A DNA stretch of 64,000 nt from Linnemannia hyalina (Eukaryota; Mortierellomycota; Mortierellomycetes; Mortierellales; Mortierellaceae), in the NCBI GenBank assembly GCA_019671135.1, contig JAHRHY010000027.1:244001-308000 (forward strand), written 5' to 3'. Every line of letters starts with the position of its first letter. Within the stretch, counting starts at the first letter, position 1. The position numbers were made by a program, and so were the translations under genes. Below are positions 46,545-59,112 of the stretch, in pieces. The notes beneath the pieces are model-generated. The model saw only the letters and a program-made list of their open reading frames with translations, did no database searches and was not told where the DNA came from.

Positions 46545-48129
46545 CACAGGGACACTTTTGGTGGCGCATCTGGCAAGGGATCTCAAATCGGAATCGGGCG
46601 CTTGGTGATGTCAAGGTATCATTCCAACAGTCACACTTGGTAAGCGGCGAGCATATCGCTTCGTACTTTGCCCGTGTCCCAATTCAACTTTTTTTATTTT
46701 TTATCTTTTTTTTGACGGAGAAGGATCGGGGTGGTCAAGGGCTGGTTACATTTATTCTTTCTTTTCCTTTTCCTTGTTTCCATTCAACAAACAGAAACAC
46801 AATACATGCCTGCAATGCCCGTAAATTTGAGACCAATGTCATCGTCGTGCGCATGTTTTAGTTTTCTCATTCTTCTCCCTCGCTCTTTGATAGTCAGGAA
46901 GGATAGCATATGATTTCCGAATTCAGCCTTGGTCATCGTGTATCCCCTTGTTCCCTGTTGAAGAAATCTAATGGTGCAAGAATGGAGGGGTTGACATTAG
47001 AGGGGAATGACTTGTGTAGGTGTGGTTATGACATGAGAGGATTGTGTCATTTAGGGACGCTGGAAACAACTGTGGGAATATGAGTTGGATTGCGTTGGGC
47101 GCAGAAGAGACCAGGAAAATGAAAAAAGATCAACCAACGGGTGTCCAAATTGAGGTAAATGGAGTATTTCTGTTTTGCAGAAATGAAAAAAGGCTTCTTA
47201 TTTGTGGTTCCGGTGAGAAGGATTTCTTTTCCCTAATGGTGACCGCATTCACATCTATTCTCCGCTCAATTCGGACATTCTCCGTGTGTACGACCACCAC
47301 TCCTATGTCGATTAAGTGAAGGAGAGGGAGAAGGAACTCAATGCCCCAGGTGACAAGCATTGAAAAGGGCTAGCATTGTTCACGACAAGATAAAAGATGA
47401 CGGCGATGGTTGCGGTGCAGTGAGTTCACATTCGCATTAGTGCCCTTCCTCCTTGGCTGGCTCCTCTCCACGGAAGATTACGCGACCGAGAAATTGGTGT
47501 TTTGTCCGTTCATTTCCGAATGGGTCATCAGTTCATGATGACAATGGACAAATAGGGTGCATTGGAGGTGTAGGATTGACACGGGCAGGACACGGATTCA
47601 TCCCTTCTTTCTCCTCTCTCTATCCCTTGGTGCCCTTGCAGAGTCTATTTTGAATGACTTTGTTGTTTACGTGGGAGAAAAGGTAGAGGAATCGGAAGGA
47701 CCAGACACAGGTGTTTAGGCGTTTGGTATTACGCGGCAGCTGGCTGTCAATAGGGAAAAGTAAAGAAAGAATAGCTGTATGCTATTCATTCACACGCTCT
47801 TTACAGTTGCAATATACTCACACGCGAACAACCCAACAACGAACACGAGAAAGAAGGAAAAAATAACGCCTCAATGACCAATTGCTCCGAAGGAAGTAAG
47901 GAAGCCAAAGGGAAGGGAGGGAGCTTTGAATTGAGTATATGCGTATTTGTGTGAGTGCTATTCTCGACAATGATGGAGTTAAACCTGTCTGGAACCATGC
48001 ATATATAAAGGAACACCTTTTGTCCACTATTCCACTTCTTCTTTCCACACTCATCCTTTTCTTCTCTCAAGCACCCAACAACCAGCTCACCCAACCGACC
48101 ACCTTCATACCACATACACAAACATCAAC
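46545..48129. other. Region between ART array B and malate dehydrogenase
   Basis: No supported gene. Bases 46590-46640 (minus) match the A2/A3 junction region of array A, suggesting remains of another ART copy. The right end contains the malate dehydrogenase promoter with a CATATATAAAGG element near 47999-48010, about 120 bases before the first ATG. Confidence 0.45.
47999..48010 (+). promoter_or_regulatory. Candidate TATA box of malate dehydrogenase
   Basis: GCATATATAAAG, about 120 bases before the ATG at 48130, followed by a C/T-rich leader. This is consistent with a strongly expressed metabolic gene, but it rests on sequence only. Confidence 0.4.
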
Positions 48130-50236
48130 ATGGTAAGTTACATTGCATCATTTCCGCCTCAGGGCTGGCGAAAAGGATGGAGATTTGAGTCTCTTAAAAG
48201 GGGTATCAAAAATGAAAGACTGTGCACAAAGCAAAGAAGGACGAGACGTGCGCAATGCTTTTCGCCCTCCTCTCTTTTTGTTTTTCTTTATCAAATACAC
48301 ACCTTTTCTCCTTTTTACTTTTCACTTTTCCTTTCTTCCCTTCCTTCCCTCCTCTCCACTTCTCTTTCGCAAGCCCATTCCTCGTTCTCATCTTCTTTCC
48401 TTCTTGACCTCGTTCGCCGCTCATTCATCTTTTCCTTCTACCCATTTCAAACGCGACCACCAAAGTACGAAATACAAAAAGAAAGAAAAAAAACTCCGAA
48501 AGTTAACACCGCTTCTCGTTCCACTACTATTTGCTCCAGTCTCCAGCTCCTGAAAACAACATGGTCAAAGGTACGTCAAGGACAACTCTCCACCTCGTTC
48601 TACGATAGCGACAGCCAACGTACAAGTATTCAGATACTAACCCACGCCTCTTGTCCGAAATTCCTTCATAACAACAAATAGTCGTCGTTTGCGGCGCTGC
48701 CGGAGGAATCGGACAGCCCCTCTCTTTGCTCTTGAAGCAGTCTGACTTGATCACCGACTTGGCACTCTACGATGTCGTCAACGCCCCCGGAGTCGCCGCC
48801 GATCTCTCGCACATCAACACAAAGTCCAGAGTCACCGGACATGGCAAGGACGACATGGATGCTGCCTTGAAGGATGCCCACACCGTCGTCATCCCCGCTG
48901 GTGTCCCCCGCAAGCCTGGCATGACCCGTGACGATCTCTTCAAGGTACACACCTACACATGGATATGAAAAAGACTTTATTTTGCTTGTTGTTTGATGGT
49001 TGCTACGGAAGCACTAGCAAGGGAAGAGTGCAGAACTAACAGGACTCGATTGAACAAACAACCAACGCGATACTTGCGAATGTAGATCAACGCTGGCATT
49101 ATCGCCGGCTTGGCCGAGGGTATTGCCAAGAACTGCCCTGGTGCATTCGTCCTCGTCATTTCCAACCCTGTTAACTCGACCGTCCCCATCGTCGCTGAGG
49201 TCCTCAAGAAGCATGGCGTCTTCAACCCCAAGAAGTAAGCACCTTTGTATTACCCATACTCCTCTCGACATTACCAGTCTCTTTCTGAACAATTGGGCCC
49301 AATCGAATGTTCTCTTGAGTCATACCCCGCACTTTGAAAGTAGAGCAATTTTACTTATTTTTGGGTGTGGGATATGTATGGTCCGTTCTCTTTTCTCTTT
49401 GTTTGGTTGGATATGGGGGGATCCAACTTTGCCCAGAATGACTCCACATTCTCCGCCTTACCCCAGTCGTATTTTGTTGTTCAATGCTCCCAATGGATCC
49501 AGGGATGCCTAAAAACAAACAAACAAACCCCACCTTTTCATCCTCCCCCCCACTTTCGCCCTCTTGCTGAGCATCAAGCTACCTATGCCAGTCAGTTCAC
49601 AATGACCATACACACGCCAAAAGGGCTTTTATGGCTAACCACTACCTGTTGACTCAACTCTAAAAATGAAATAGGGTCTTTGGTATCAGCACCTTGGATG
49701 TCGTCCGCTCTTCCAGATTCGTCTCTGAGGTCAACCCCTCTGTTGACCCCAAGTCCACCCGTATCACTGTTGTTGGTGGACACTCTGGTATCACCATTGT
49801 CCCTATTCTCTCCAAGATCCCCGGCTTTGTCGAGGGTCTCACCAAGGAGCAATTGGATGCCTTGACCTACCGCATCCAGTACGGAGGAGATGAGGTCGTG
49901 AAGGCCAAGGACGGCGCTGGATCTGCTACCTTGTCGATGGCCTATGCCGGAGCCCGTTTCGCTCTTACTCTTCTCGAGGCCACTGTTGCCGGCAAGACTG
50001 GATTGGTCGAGTCTTCGTATGTCAACCTCGATGCTGATAAGGAGAGCACCGCCGCCTTCAAGGCCGAGCACGGTTTGGACTACTTTGCCTTGGATGTTGA
50101 GTTTGGCAAGGAAGGTGTCAAGCACATTTTGCCCCTTCCCCAGGTCTCTACCTATGAGCAAACCTTGTTGGATGCTGCTTACCCCGAGCTCAAGACCAAC
50201 ATCACCAAGGGTGCCTCGTTCGTCATCGGTGCCTAA
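48130..50236 (+). CDS. NAD malate dehydrogenase
   Basis: Interconverts malate and oxaloacetate. Exons 48130-48132 (only the ATG), 48540-48570, 48682-48944, 49086-49234 and 49675-50236 give 335 residues, exactly in frame, starting [20 protein letters not shown]. If translation begins at the second ATG (48561) the protein has 327 residues. Motifs: [15 protein letters not shown] (NAD fold), [13 protein letters not shown] (substrate Arg), [12 protein letters not shown] and [14 protein letters not shown] (catalytic His). It belongs to the mitochondrial/E. coli-like class. No mitochondrial presequence is visible, so a cytosolic or peroxisomal form is likely; the C-terminus FVIGA is not a classical PTS1. 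The polyadenylation-like AATAAA lies near 50375, after a CATACACA microsatellite. Confidence 0.95.
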
Positions 50237-50302
50237 ATTACTGTAGATATCATTTTGTCAAAAGTAGCACGATATCCCTCAATCTCTCTTCTCTCTCACT
50301 CT

Positions 50303-50353
50303 CGTACATACACATACATACACATACACACATACACACATACACACATACAC
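50303..50353. repeat. CATACACA microsatellite
   Basis: Tandem CATACACA/CATA units in the malate dehydrogenase 3' untranslated region. Confidence 0.8.
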
Positions 50354-50730
50354 AACAACAAAATTCTGTAACATAATAAAACTCGTTTGTCTTCAATGGC
50401 CGTTTACCACGTTATGTTGTCTGTTGCCTTGCAAGCAATGTTTGGACTTCGGACACGACGATAGTTCATGAATAGAGAAGACGCGCTTGAAATTGACTGA
50501 AGTGACTGTCATTCGTAGGGTTTGTTGACATTTTTGAGAGAGTGCATGCGGCCTCTATTTTTCTTTTTTTTTCTTCCTGTTGTTGACCATTCCCTCTCCT
50601 CTCAACCCAACTCACCTTCGACACTCTACGGCCCCCGTCTCCAGGATACAAAAGGAGCCGAAAAGAAACGCCTCTTCTATTCAACGCCACAAATAACCTA
50701 TTCATTGCCAACACACAAAAGTCATCTACG

Positions 50731-52210
50731 ATGAACGTTTCATTCCACTCGCCCGCACCCAGGACAGCTATCTCGGGCAGCAAGGCCCATAGGCAGAGTA
50801 AACAGCACGGATTGGAGGATATGGAGCTCGACGGCGACCATGAGGATGGTGCCAACGGATCTGGTGTCAAGGCCTCCACACTCCACGTCGTCACGCCAGG
50901 AGAGGTCATCACCAACGATACAGCCTTCATGAGGTACACAAGACTTCTAGACCACTCTGAGCAAAGAAAAGTGAGCGTTGATTTGCTTCATCTATGTGAA
51001 GACTGGATGGCTAACCGTATTACTTGTGTACTTGTAATACTAATACTCGTAGGGGTCACGGAACATATATCGAGAACGAGAAGGTGGTCTCAAGTGTTGC
51101 TGGAGTGGTGGATCGCGTCAACAAATTGATCTCTGTCAGACCATTGCACACAAGGTACATTTTCGGCCCATACCTGCTTCATTGCGAGGGAACAGTGTAT
51201 TTGATGTCTTGCAGGAAAGGACATTTTGGACTAACGCACTGCCTCGTTTACTTTTGCCTGCTTTAGATACACTGGAGAGATTGGAGATGTTGTGGTGGGC
51301 AGGATTACAGAGGTTGCACAGAAGCGGTGGAAGGTCGATGTGAGCGCACGTCAGGATGCGATCTTAATGTTGAGTTCTATCAACTTGCCCGGAGGAGTTC
51401 AGGTACAATAACATGGATTTTTCTTTGTCGGTTGTCCGTTGAGCCGGGGATACAGTCATTCTCTGGATTATAGATCTGGACTATGTGCTTAAACTAACAG
51501 CAACAACCTCCATTTTTACTGACGAATCGTTTTTGTAGAGGAGAAAACAAGAGTCTGACGAGTTGCAGATGCGCAGTTTCTTCATGGAGGGCGACTTGGT
51601 TGTGGCAGAGGTTCAGGCGTTCTTTGGAGATGGTGCCTATTCTCTCCACACCCGTAGTTTGAAGTACGGCAAGCTCAGGAACGGAACTTTTATCTCTGTG
51701 CCTCCAGCGTTGGTTCAGCGCTGCAAATCGCATTTCCATTCGTTGGCCTGTGGAGTTGATGTGATCTTGGGTCTTAACGGGTACATCTGGGTCAGTGCTC
51801 ACGTCCCCCAGAACTTGGATGAGATTGATACCGAGCTCGTGTATTCCAACAAGAACAAGGTGAGGCGTCTTATTAGCGGACTTTGATTTTGAACAGGCGG
51901 ATTGTCTGTTGTGACAATTAATTATGCAAAAAAAAAAAAACGCGTGTAGTTAACCATTTTTCGATTTTTTTTTTTTTTTGATGCGGGATACTTTCAGGAG
52001 GATATTACACCTAGGGACAGAGAGTCGATTGCTCGTGTCGGCAACTGTATCCGGGCGCTCGCGGATGAGTTCATCTTTATCAACGATACCATCATCTCGT
52101 TCGCATATGAGGCCTCATTACAGTACAAACTCAAGGACATGAACAAGAAGGAGATCATGCATGCGATCGCAACAGAGGCTACCACTGCCGTCGATAACAT
52201 GAAGGGATAA
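50731..52210 (+). CDS. RRP4: Exosome complex subunit RRP4
   Basis: Cap subunit (S1/KH) of the RNA exosome, which processes and degrades RNA in nucleus and cytoplasm. Exons 50731-50933, 51053-51154, 51267-51402, 51539-51859 and 51998-52210 join to 324 residues. The N-terminal part has HVVTPGEVI and RGHGTYIE. The S1 domain begins [21 protein letters not shown] and includes the SSINLPGG stretch. The KH-like part has [15 protein letters not shown] and [10 protein letters not shown], the conserved GxNGxIW of Rrp4. Length is normal (yeast about 359, human 293). It is convergent with PET127. Confidence 0.93.
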
Positions 52211-53418
52211 AGCGGGAGGGTTCGGATTTCTCGCGCTACCACAGCACAAAAAAAAAATAAAGTACAAGCTCAAAATCTCACGGACTTTTTCGATCGTTAT
52301 TGCTGTAGAGCAGTTGGTTCTTTGACGCATCACGTCGCAGAATGAATTATGCCGCCGCACGCGATCGTCGAGTTGATTTACCTTCTTGATCATGTGGAAG
52401 CGCAGTGTGTGTAAAGATGAGGAAAGAACGAACAACAAAAGCAGCGTGCGAACGCAAACGCTCGTCCCCAGAGAAAAAGACGAGGAAGGAACAAAAAGAA
52501 AGCAAGGCTAACGCGCACCCCATACACGACCACTCAAAAGAGAAAGGAAGTCGGAGTGCGTGGAGAGCGAAATGTCTGTAAGGGAGATAGAGGAGAAACG
52601 GTGGATATCAGACAAACAACGCAGACGTGCACTCCGACAAAGAAACACGAAGAAGGAAGAAAGGAAGTGTGGGAGAGGACGACGTAAACACATATATCAC
52701 ACGCTCTCTTCCTTTTTCTGTTGAAAGGGAAAAGAAGGAAGGAGGGAATGAAAGGAAAGTGTTTATCATATCAAGTGTTGCTGAAGCAGCGAGTGAGGTC
52801 CAAACGGTAGAGGCGAGTGCCAAGAGGAGGGGCAGAAGAGGAGTGAAAAGAAAACAATACTAGTGGCAGGAGAGCTCGCTTCGCTTTCACGAGATTCATT
52901 ACACAGACGCGCTCTTTATGCATGCAGCAAAGAAGCAAAAGACAGGATGCTTGTTCAACGATCTCCCGGTGTAGGTTTAGAAGAAAAAAAAGGTACACCC
53001 AACACGACCTAACCTGGCGGGCCGGTGTTTCAAGTCTGTCATTCCTGAAATGCCAGTTTCATTTACATCTTCCGCGGTGTGTTTGACCAGCATCCCACTC
53101 AAGGAATGATATTGTATATCCGAGAGCTCCAAGTACCAGAATGGTATCCTCAACATGACATGGGATGCTCCACAACTTGTAGCACTTGAGGTTCGCCCAA
53201 TGATGCAGCACAATCCGTCCGCAAAACGTTGTGTCGGCCAAAAAATATATACTATGTTCGTGAGGTGTACCAGTTCACGATCGCAGTTCGAATCGTCGTC
53301 CTCGCCCTCATGAAAGTTGTCAAAAATAAAATAAAATAAAAATACAAAAATGCGGTTTATGCTGAAATGGGAAAAAAAAATATGCTGTGTCCATGAATTA
53401 TTCGCGTTCCTTCTCCTT
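52211..53418. other. Convergent intergenic region
   Basis: 1.2 kb between RRP4 (+) and PET127 (-). The block 53040-53250 is of higher complexity, with short open frames on the minus strand but no recognisable protein or RNA-gene signature. The rest is A/G-rich. No tRNA was found; a GTTCGAATC near 53289 lacks an upstream A box. Confidence 0.45.
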
Positions 53419-56400
53419 CTACTCATCGACCACAGCGCTGCTATTACTGCTCACAGCACTGTCGCTCAAAAGCTCCAACTCCAGTTCCGGTTTCGACTCA
53501 GACTTCGACTCGGACTTCGACTCGGACTCGACAATATCGGCTCTGTCCTCGTTCTTGTCTCCATCGTTCAAGAGCTGCTTGGTCGTCGCATACAAGGCTG
53601 GATCAAAGATCCTCGGCAAATACCCCATCTCCTTGAGCTCATTATCGCTAAACGACTTCTCGGCGTAATAAATCTGTGACAACACCGCCTTCTTGATCGC
53701 ATCGCCCCGGTTCAAGCTATTAAACTTCTCCTGCGAAGATATCATCTTCTCCGAGACCATCAGTCCGTTCGCAACTCTCTTCAGCGTTGCCTCATCCTCG
53801 ACCGCCACAAACTCCTTGAAGGCAGCCAGGGGGGCAGCATCGTCCTTCAGCGCCAAGACCTTGTGGATCCAGTTGTGGTAAAAGTCCAAATGCAACTTGT
53901 ACCGGAACCGACCCGTTTCTGCGTGCAAGATCCGGCCCAATGCGCGATCGCTCTGGTCAGCAGATGGTGTGATACCCATATACCCCGCGATCCGGTGCAG
54001 GGTTGGTTTGTCCAGGGCTGCATAATCGACTCCACGGACGGGGATCTCCATCAACTTGAACCGAATGTCCTCAAATGGCGTCAAACTCTTGATCAGGTCG
54101 TCGTGGAAACCAGAGAGATGTTTCAGACGCAACGAATCCTCGGGTGAGAGCGATGCAGACTTCTGGTAGGAATCGCGAATGAACGAGAGATCCTCGCGGG
54201 GGATCTTGGTCATGTGGCCGTTGGAAAAGCGGCGGTAGTAGACCGCAAGAACCTTCTCGGCTGTAGGCACCTCTGATTCGGGGGAGGTACTCTTGGGGTC
54301 GCCGGTTGCGTCAGTTTTGACTGGTTTAGAGACGGCGGAGGGTTTGGCTGTGGCACCAGCAGCGGAAGGTGAGGCAACAGCCTTGGGGATAATCTCCTTC
54401 AACTTGCGAGCCATGGATGCCGTGATAGAGTCACCTTGGTTGTCCTTGTCGATCTTGGCGGCAGGTTGAGCACCCTTGGCCTTCTTGTCGGGCTTGGCCT
54501 TCTTATCGGTCTTGGCTACGGCTTTAGCATCCTTAGGTGCTTCTGCAGGCGCAGGTTTAGGTTTGACTACAGGTGCAGTAATGGCGTCAGAAATCTTGAT
54601 ATATCCCTTGGGCTCCCAGATCAAAAACTCCTTGTCAGCCTGCCTCCGCTCCTCATCCTCTTCCTTGAGTCGTCCTTGCTCACTAATCCTGCGGAACTGG
54701 TCCCTCATGATATCGCGCCTAGAAGCCGCACGGGCAAGCGACTCAAGCTTGAGTTCCGAATCCTCCTCTCCTGCCTCAAACGCCTTCTCAGCAAGCGCCT
54801 CCCTCGCAGCATCATCAAGCATGATCTCGGCTTGAATCGCCTTCATCCGGCGGTACTCGCTCATCATATGCGGCTTCTTCAGCTCCGCAATCTTATACCG
54901 CAGCTCCCACCTGTCGGTGCCTCGTTCGTTCAGATCAAAAGGTCCGATGACGGTCGAGTTGTTGACGTTGGAGTAGCAGACAATCTGCCACAGACTGAGC
55001 TCTGCGTTGGGTTGCATCTCTGGTGCTCCCGCTTCGTCAAATTCCACCATCACGTTCCTACCCTGCGCCGATGTCTTGGCTCCCAAAGGCAAAGTCTCGA
55101 CCCAAACATTCATACTCTGGACGGTCTCATCCGTGTCAACAGTGATCCTCAGGTCCTGATTGGGGTATTTGGCGGTAATCTCATCCAGGGTGCGATTAAA
55201 TAACCGAAGCTGGTTCTTGAAACATTCATCGCCCATCACGCTCGATCCAAACAACCGCGAGTCCATCTCATCCAGAGAAATGTACTGGAATCCAAAGATC
55301 CTGGCCGTATTGTGGAAGGCGACAAAGATCCCGTCCATCTGCCCGATCCTGACCTGGAGACTGTACTTCAAGAACGCCGATCGCATCATGTCGTAGTATT
55401 CGCGCTCAAAACTCTCCAGATACCCGTGCGCCTTGCGAAGCTGGTATCCTTGGTTGAGTTCATAGTTGTGGACATCCAGGCGGATTGCCACTGCGGCACG
55501 GGTCTTGAGATCGAACGTTTTGCCCGGAAGCCGTGGATCTTCACAGTCCAGCTGTGAACGGAGCAGGAAGTTGTCGACAGAGATGTAGTTGAACGCCTCG
55601 AGTTGATCTCTCTCCTCTGGTGTGACCATCCAAGAATTCGCCTTTGTAAACCTTGAAAATTCTTGTGGCGTGCTAGTCAACATCTTTTCCATGGACTTTC
55701 CCTTTTGTGCCATAGAGCGATAAACAACGTATGTTAGTGGGGCCAATCTTGCAATCAATGAGCGACGGGCATTTGTCGATGGATCATAATCAAACCCGCT
55801 TACAAGTTGCATCAAGACTGTCGATGAATCAAAAGTCTTATCGGCGTCAATTGCATAGTATCCATCGCCCTTGTGCACCAACTCGATGGTAGTCGGTGCC
55901 CTGCTCAGCCTTGTGAACCCCTTGGGCTATCGGAGAGAAGGTGTTCTTGATTAGCCAAAGCTCTGGTTACTTAACGTTCAACGCACAATGAAATCTATGA
56001 TCCATCATTCTATCGACTTACTTGAGATGTAAATGCCTCTGAAAGATGCGTTGTTTTGAGCGGCTTCCATCCAGAGATCAAAAAGTAGTATTGGGACAGG
56101 ATAGAGGTCATGGATGAGGTCGATCCCATGTACTTTCCGTGACGACTCCGCAAAATGTTGAGCAGTGCTGGATCCATCGACGATGTTTTGTAGGCAGGCA
56201 ATGCGTCGTAATCGAAGTCCTTGGGCTGGCAGATTGATCGCAGATAGGGGTCAAAGTTGAACACGGACGACCGTGGATCCTGCAGCCAATGAACACCTGG
56301 GCTGTGTGAAGTGGAAAAAAAAAGGTGACTTGTTAGTTGGGCTCACAAACATAAGGTTGGATCGTTGTATGCTGTGAACGCGGTTCCTGTGCCTCGACAC

Positions 56401-57282
56401 TTACTTGAAAAGAACTCGGTCCAAGCCATGCTCCAACACTGCCACCTTGGGTCTCGTTTCTGGCGTAACATCTACTCAAATGAAGGAGCGTTTGTTGTTA
56501 GCTGATTCATATTCAAAGTGAACATTCCTGATATGCAGTCGTAGCGGAAACTTACTCTTGATTTCTACGTCCTTGGCTTTGACAGATTCCCAACGAGCGT
56601 ATCCGACAAGGTACTGCGCCTGAATATCCGGAATCTGAGTCTCCGCAGCGGGGTATGTGTTGGCGCGGTCATGCCGAGAGTCCGCCCTACTGCTCCATTG
56701 TGACTGACCCGTGGTTCTCAAACTAGCCTCAATGGCAGCCTCCAGCTTGTTGGCGAATGGGTCTGCCGCTGTATTTCCAAATGGATCAATCGTTCCTCTG
56801 TCGCCATCCTCCGACTTTGATAGTCCTGCTCCCTGTCGGCTTGACTCGATCGCCTGGACCATCTGCGAACCCGATACTGAATGCGCCTTGACATAGGCAG
56901 GTCGCCTCGACCGATATCCCGAAATGTCGCCAGATCCGGTATTGCCAGACATGCGACCGCTAGAAGCATTCGAAATTCGATCGTATGGAGCCCTGCCTCC
57001 CCTGTTATACCCGCCGCCACTACCACCAGATTTGGAACTAGGTCCAGGCTTTTTGTCATTGAAGCTCCGTTTGTGGCTGACTGATGAGGTCTTGACAGAC
57101 CGGGTGCCAAGTTTGGAGTTGAAGGCTGCTGGAGATAATGTGCGCAGGGTGTGTTGATGTAGACATCTGCAGGGGAGATATTGGCGGAGGAGGAGGACGG
57201 TTGGGTATGTTGTGAAAGTCGGCGAAGCAATAGGCCTGACCCGTGGCATGGTTAGCCGAGATATTCCTACAGTTCCTGTCAT
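53419..57282 (-). CDS. PET127: Mitochondrial RNA-processing protein PET127
   Basis: Pet127 family protein required for 5' processing and stability of mitochondrial transcripts, bound to the inner membrane in yeast. Exons (minus) 57282-56556, 56471-56405, 56301-56022 and 55926-53419 join to 1193 residues, larger than the 800-residue yeast protein. The N-terminal 240 residues are basic, Ser/Gly-rich and suit mitochondrial import. The conserved core has NPGVHWLQDPRSSVFNFDPYL, SMTSILSQYYFLISGWKPL, GDGYYAIDADKTFDSS, FLLRSQLDCEDPRLPGKTFD and YYDMMRSAFLKYSLQVRIGQ, with the DxR/LPG...DLKTRA segment resembling a nuclease-like fold. C-terminal third carries Lys/Ala-rich linkers and an acidic Ser tail with repeated ESKSESK. 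Lies tandem to ISA2. Confidence 0.9.
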
Positions 57283-57712
57283 TAGTAGTATTCCACGGCT
57301 CTAGTTACTTCTCGATGCCGAGTGAATGTGTTTTTGTTGGTGGGTGATTCGTCTCTGTCCTGTTCCTAGTCCGAGGTGGCCCGTAAGTCGTGAATGGTGG
57401 AAGGTGAATGAAGGTGGCACCCATGGTCAGACAAGGGATCAGCTAAGAAAGGCGAGAAATGGACTGCTAAAAATCTGTTGACAGTAAGCCACTCCGCAGC
57501 GCACTAGGACCCCTCAATGATATCATTCAGGCACAGCACACGAACTATTCGATGCCCTTTTTATTCTGTTGAAATGCTGGGAGGGTGTGGGAGGTGTAAG
57601 GTTGTTATGCAAAATGAAATGTCTAGTTCGAAGTGTATGAAGTACCAGTACAATTGCGCCCCAAGGTTGGATCAAATAAATGCACAAGTTTGTTCGGTTG
57701 TACGACAAGCTT

Positions 57713-58611
57713 TTAGATCTTGATCTCAAATGAAGTATCACATCCGCAAGAGTGTGCTGCGTGGGGGTTGGCAAGAACCTTGAAAGCTGATCCGATCAAC
57801 TCCTCAATGTAGTCAATTCTTGACCCGCTCACCATGGGTAATGTAATCGTATCAAGAACAACGCGCGCTCCGTCCTTCTCAAATACACTATTTTCATGCA
57901 AAAAAAGTAGTCAGACGAAACTTAGTCTCTGTCGTTTTGAACAAGAGGCACATCCAATACTGCAAGCAGGAATCCAAGCTCAAAAAGGGTCATATCGGTA
58001 ATCCTTACACATCATCCTCGTTGACAGTATCCGTTAGGTCCAAGAGGTACTGGTATCCGTGACATCCGCCAGAGTCGACTGTGATCCTCAGTGCCTGCAA
58101 GGGGTTCTTTTCATTGATGGCAATCCGCTTCAGTTGCTATCAGTTAAACAATACAAAGCCGAGACAATTAGTTGGTACCATGCAGCAAATACAATTTTTT
58201 TTTTTTTTTTTTTTTTGGATTCGCATTATCCATGCATGGTTTGTCCAGTACCTTGACAGCGTTGTCTGTAATGATGACAGTCAACTCCTTTCCTGCTTCG
58301 TCATACTGAGGGTTATGGATTTTGAGCTCGGGTGTAGTTGTGGAGGGTGTAGTCGTGTCGGCGGCAGGAGCAGGGGCGGCGGCAGCACTTGTGCTGTTGA
58401 GACGCTGTTGGTATGATACTCGGAGGATGGTGTGAGTAGGTGACAGTACGGCCTGCTTGTGGAAACTTGCCCTTGAGAGGGTGGCCAATGTACGTTGTGC
58501 TGGGCTGCAGCTTTGGGAGATAGTCGCTGCGCAGGCGATGTTGTGAAGGGGCTTTGAGACAGAGGAGTTGAGTCGAGAGACGATCCGTGTCCATGCAAGT
58601 AGAGAGGCCAT
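57713..58611 (-). CDS. ISA2: Iron-sulfur cluster assembly protein ISA2
   Basis: Mitochondrial A-type scaffold needed for [4Fe-4S] cluster formation with Isa1 and Iba57. Exons (minus) 58611-58252, 58136-58009 and 57887-57713 join to 220 residues. The first exon encodes a basic, Ser/Ala-rich presequence of about 85 residues. The conserved domain contains NAVKQLKRI, RITVDSGGCHGYQY and the C-terminal HSCGCDTSFEI. These give the three conserved cysteines (one in GGC, two in CGC). Length and GYQY motif favour Isa2 (ISCA2) over Isa1. A 21-base T run lies in the first intron near 58196. Confidence 0.92.
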
Positions 58612-59112
58612 TGTGTAAGAAGAGAGTTGTGTGGATAAACGATGCCGATGTTGAGAGTGTCGTGAGAGATATTAATACGTCAGAGTAAGTGAATGAGTGA
58701 GTTTGAGCGTGAGAAGTGCGGGCTGTGTGTGCGTTTCGATGGGGAAAGAGATTGTTGAGGGGAGTGAGGAGGTGAGGGACTTTCTGAATCCCGAGAAAGG
58801 TGGTCAGGAAAGGAAAACCTCCCGAGCCAGGCCAAGGATGCGGAGCTTGTTCCACGTGACCCAACTCTATTTCCTGCTTTTCTTTTATTTCGCCCGCACT
58901 GCATTACAAGGAACAACAACGTCGTTTGGACTCACACGCGTCGTCCTTGACCCGGTGAGGATGGGCTGTACAATCCTCATACTTTATTGAGTGAGGTAGA
59001 CTATGTGCAGGTACGAGGAACACTTCGACAGCTCCATTTTTAATGATGTGTGGTCACGGACGGCCATCTTTACCTTAAAAAAAATCATATTGTACAAGGG
59101 AGGCTAGGCACT
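58612..59112. other. ISA2 upstream region
   Basis: Probable ISA2 promoter; no gene seen. Confidence 0.45.

Noticed and set aside
46402..46614. Minus ORF across the inverted repeat
   Set aside because: The frame runs through the hairpin arm and spacer. Only the 46590-46614 end resembles an ART copy.
53040..53300. Possible structured RNA or tRNA in the RRP4-PET127 gap
   Set aside because: I compared by memory with U1-U6, U3, SRP, RNase P and tRNA box patterns and found no match. GTTCGAATC near 53289 has no A box partner.
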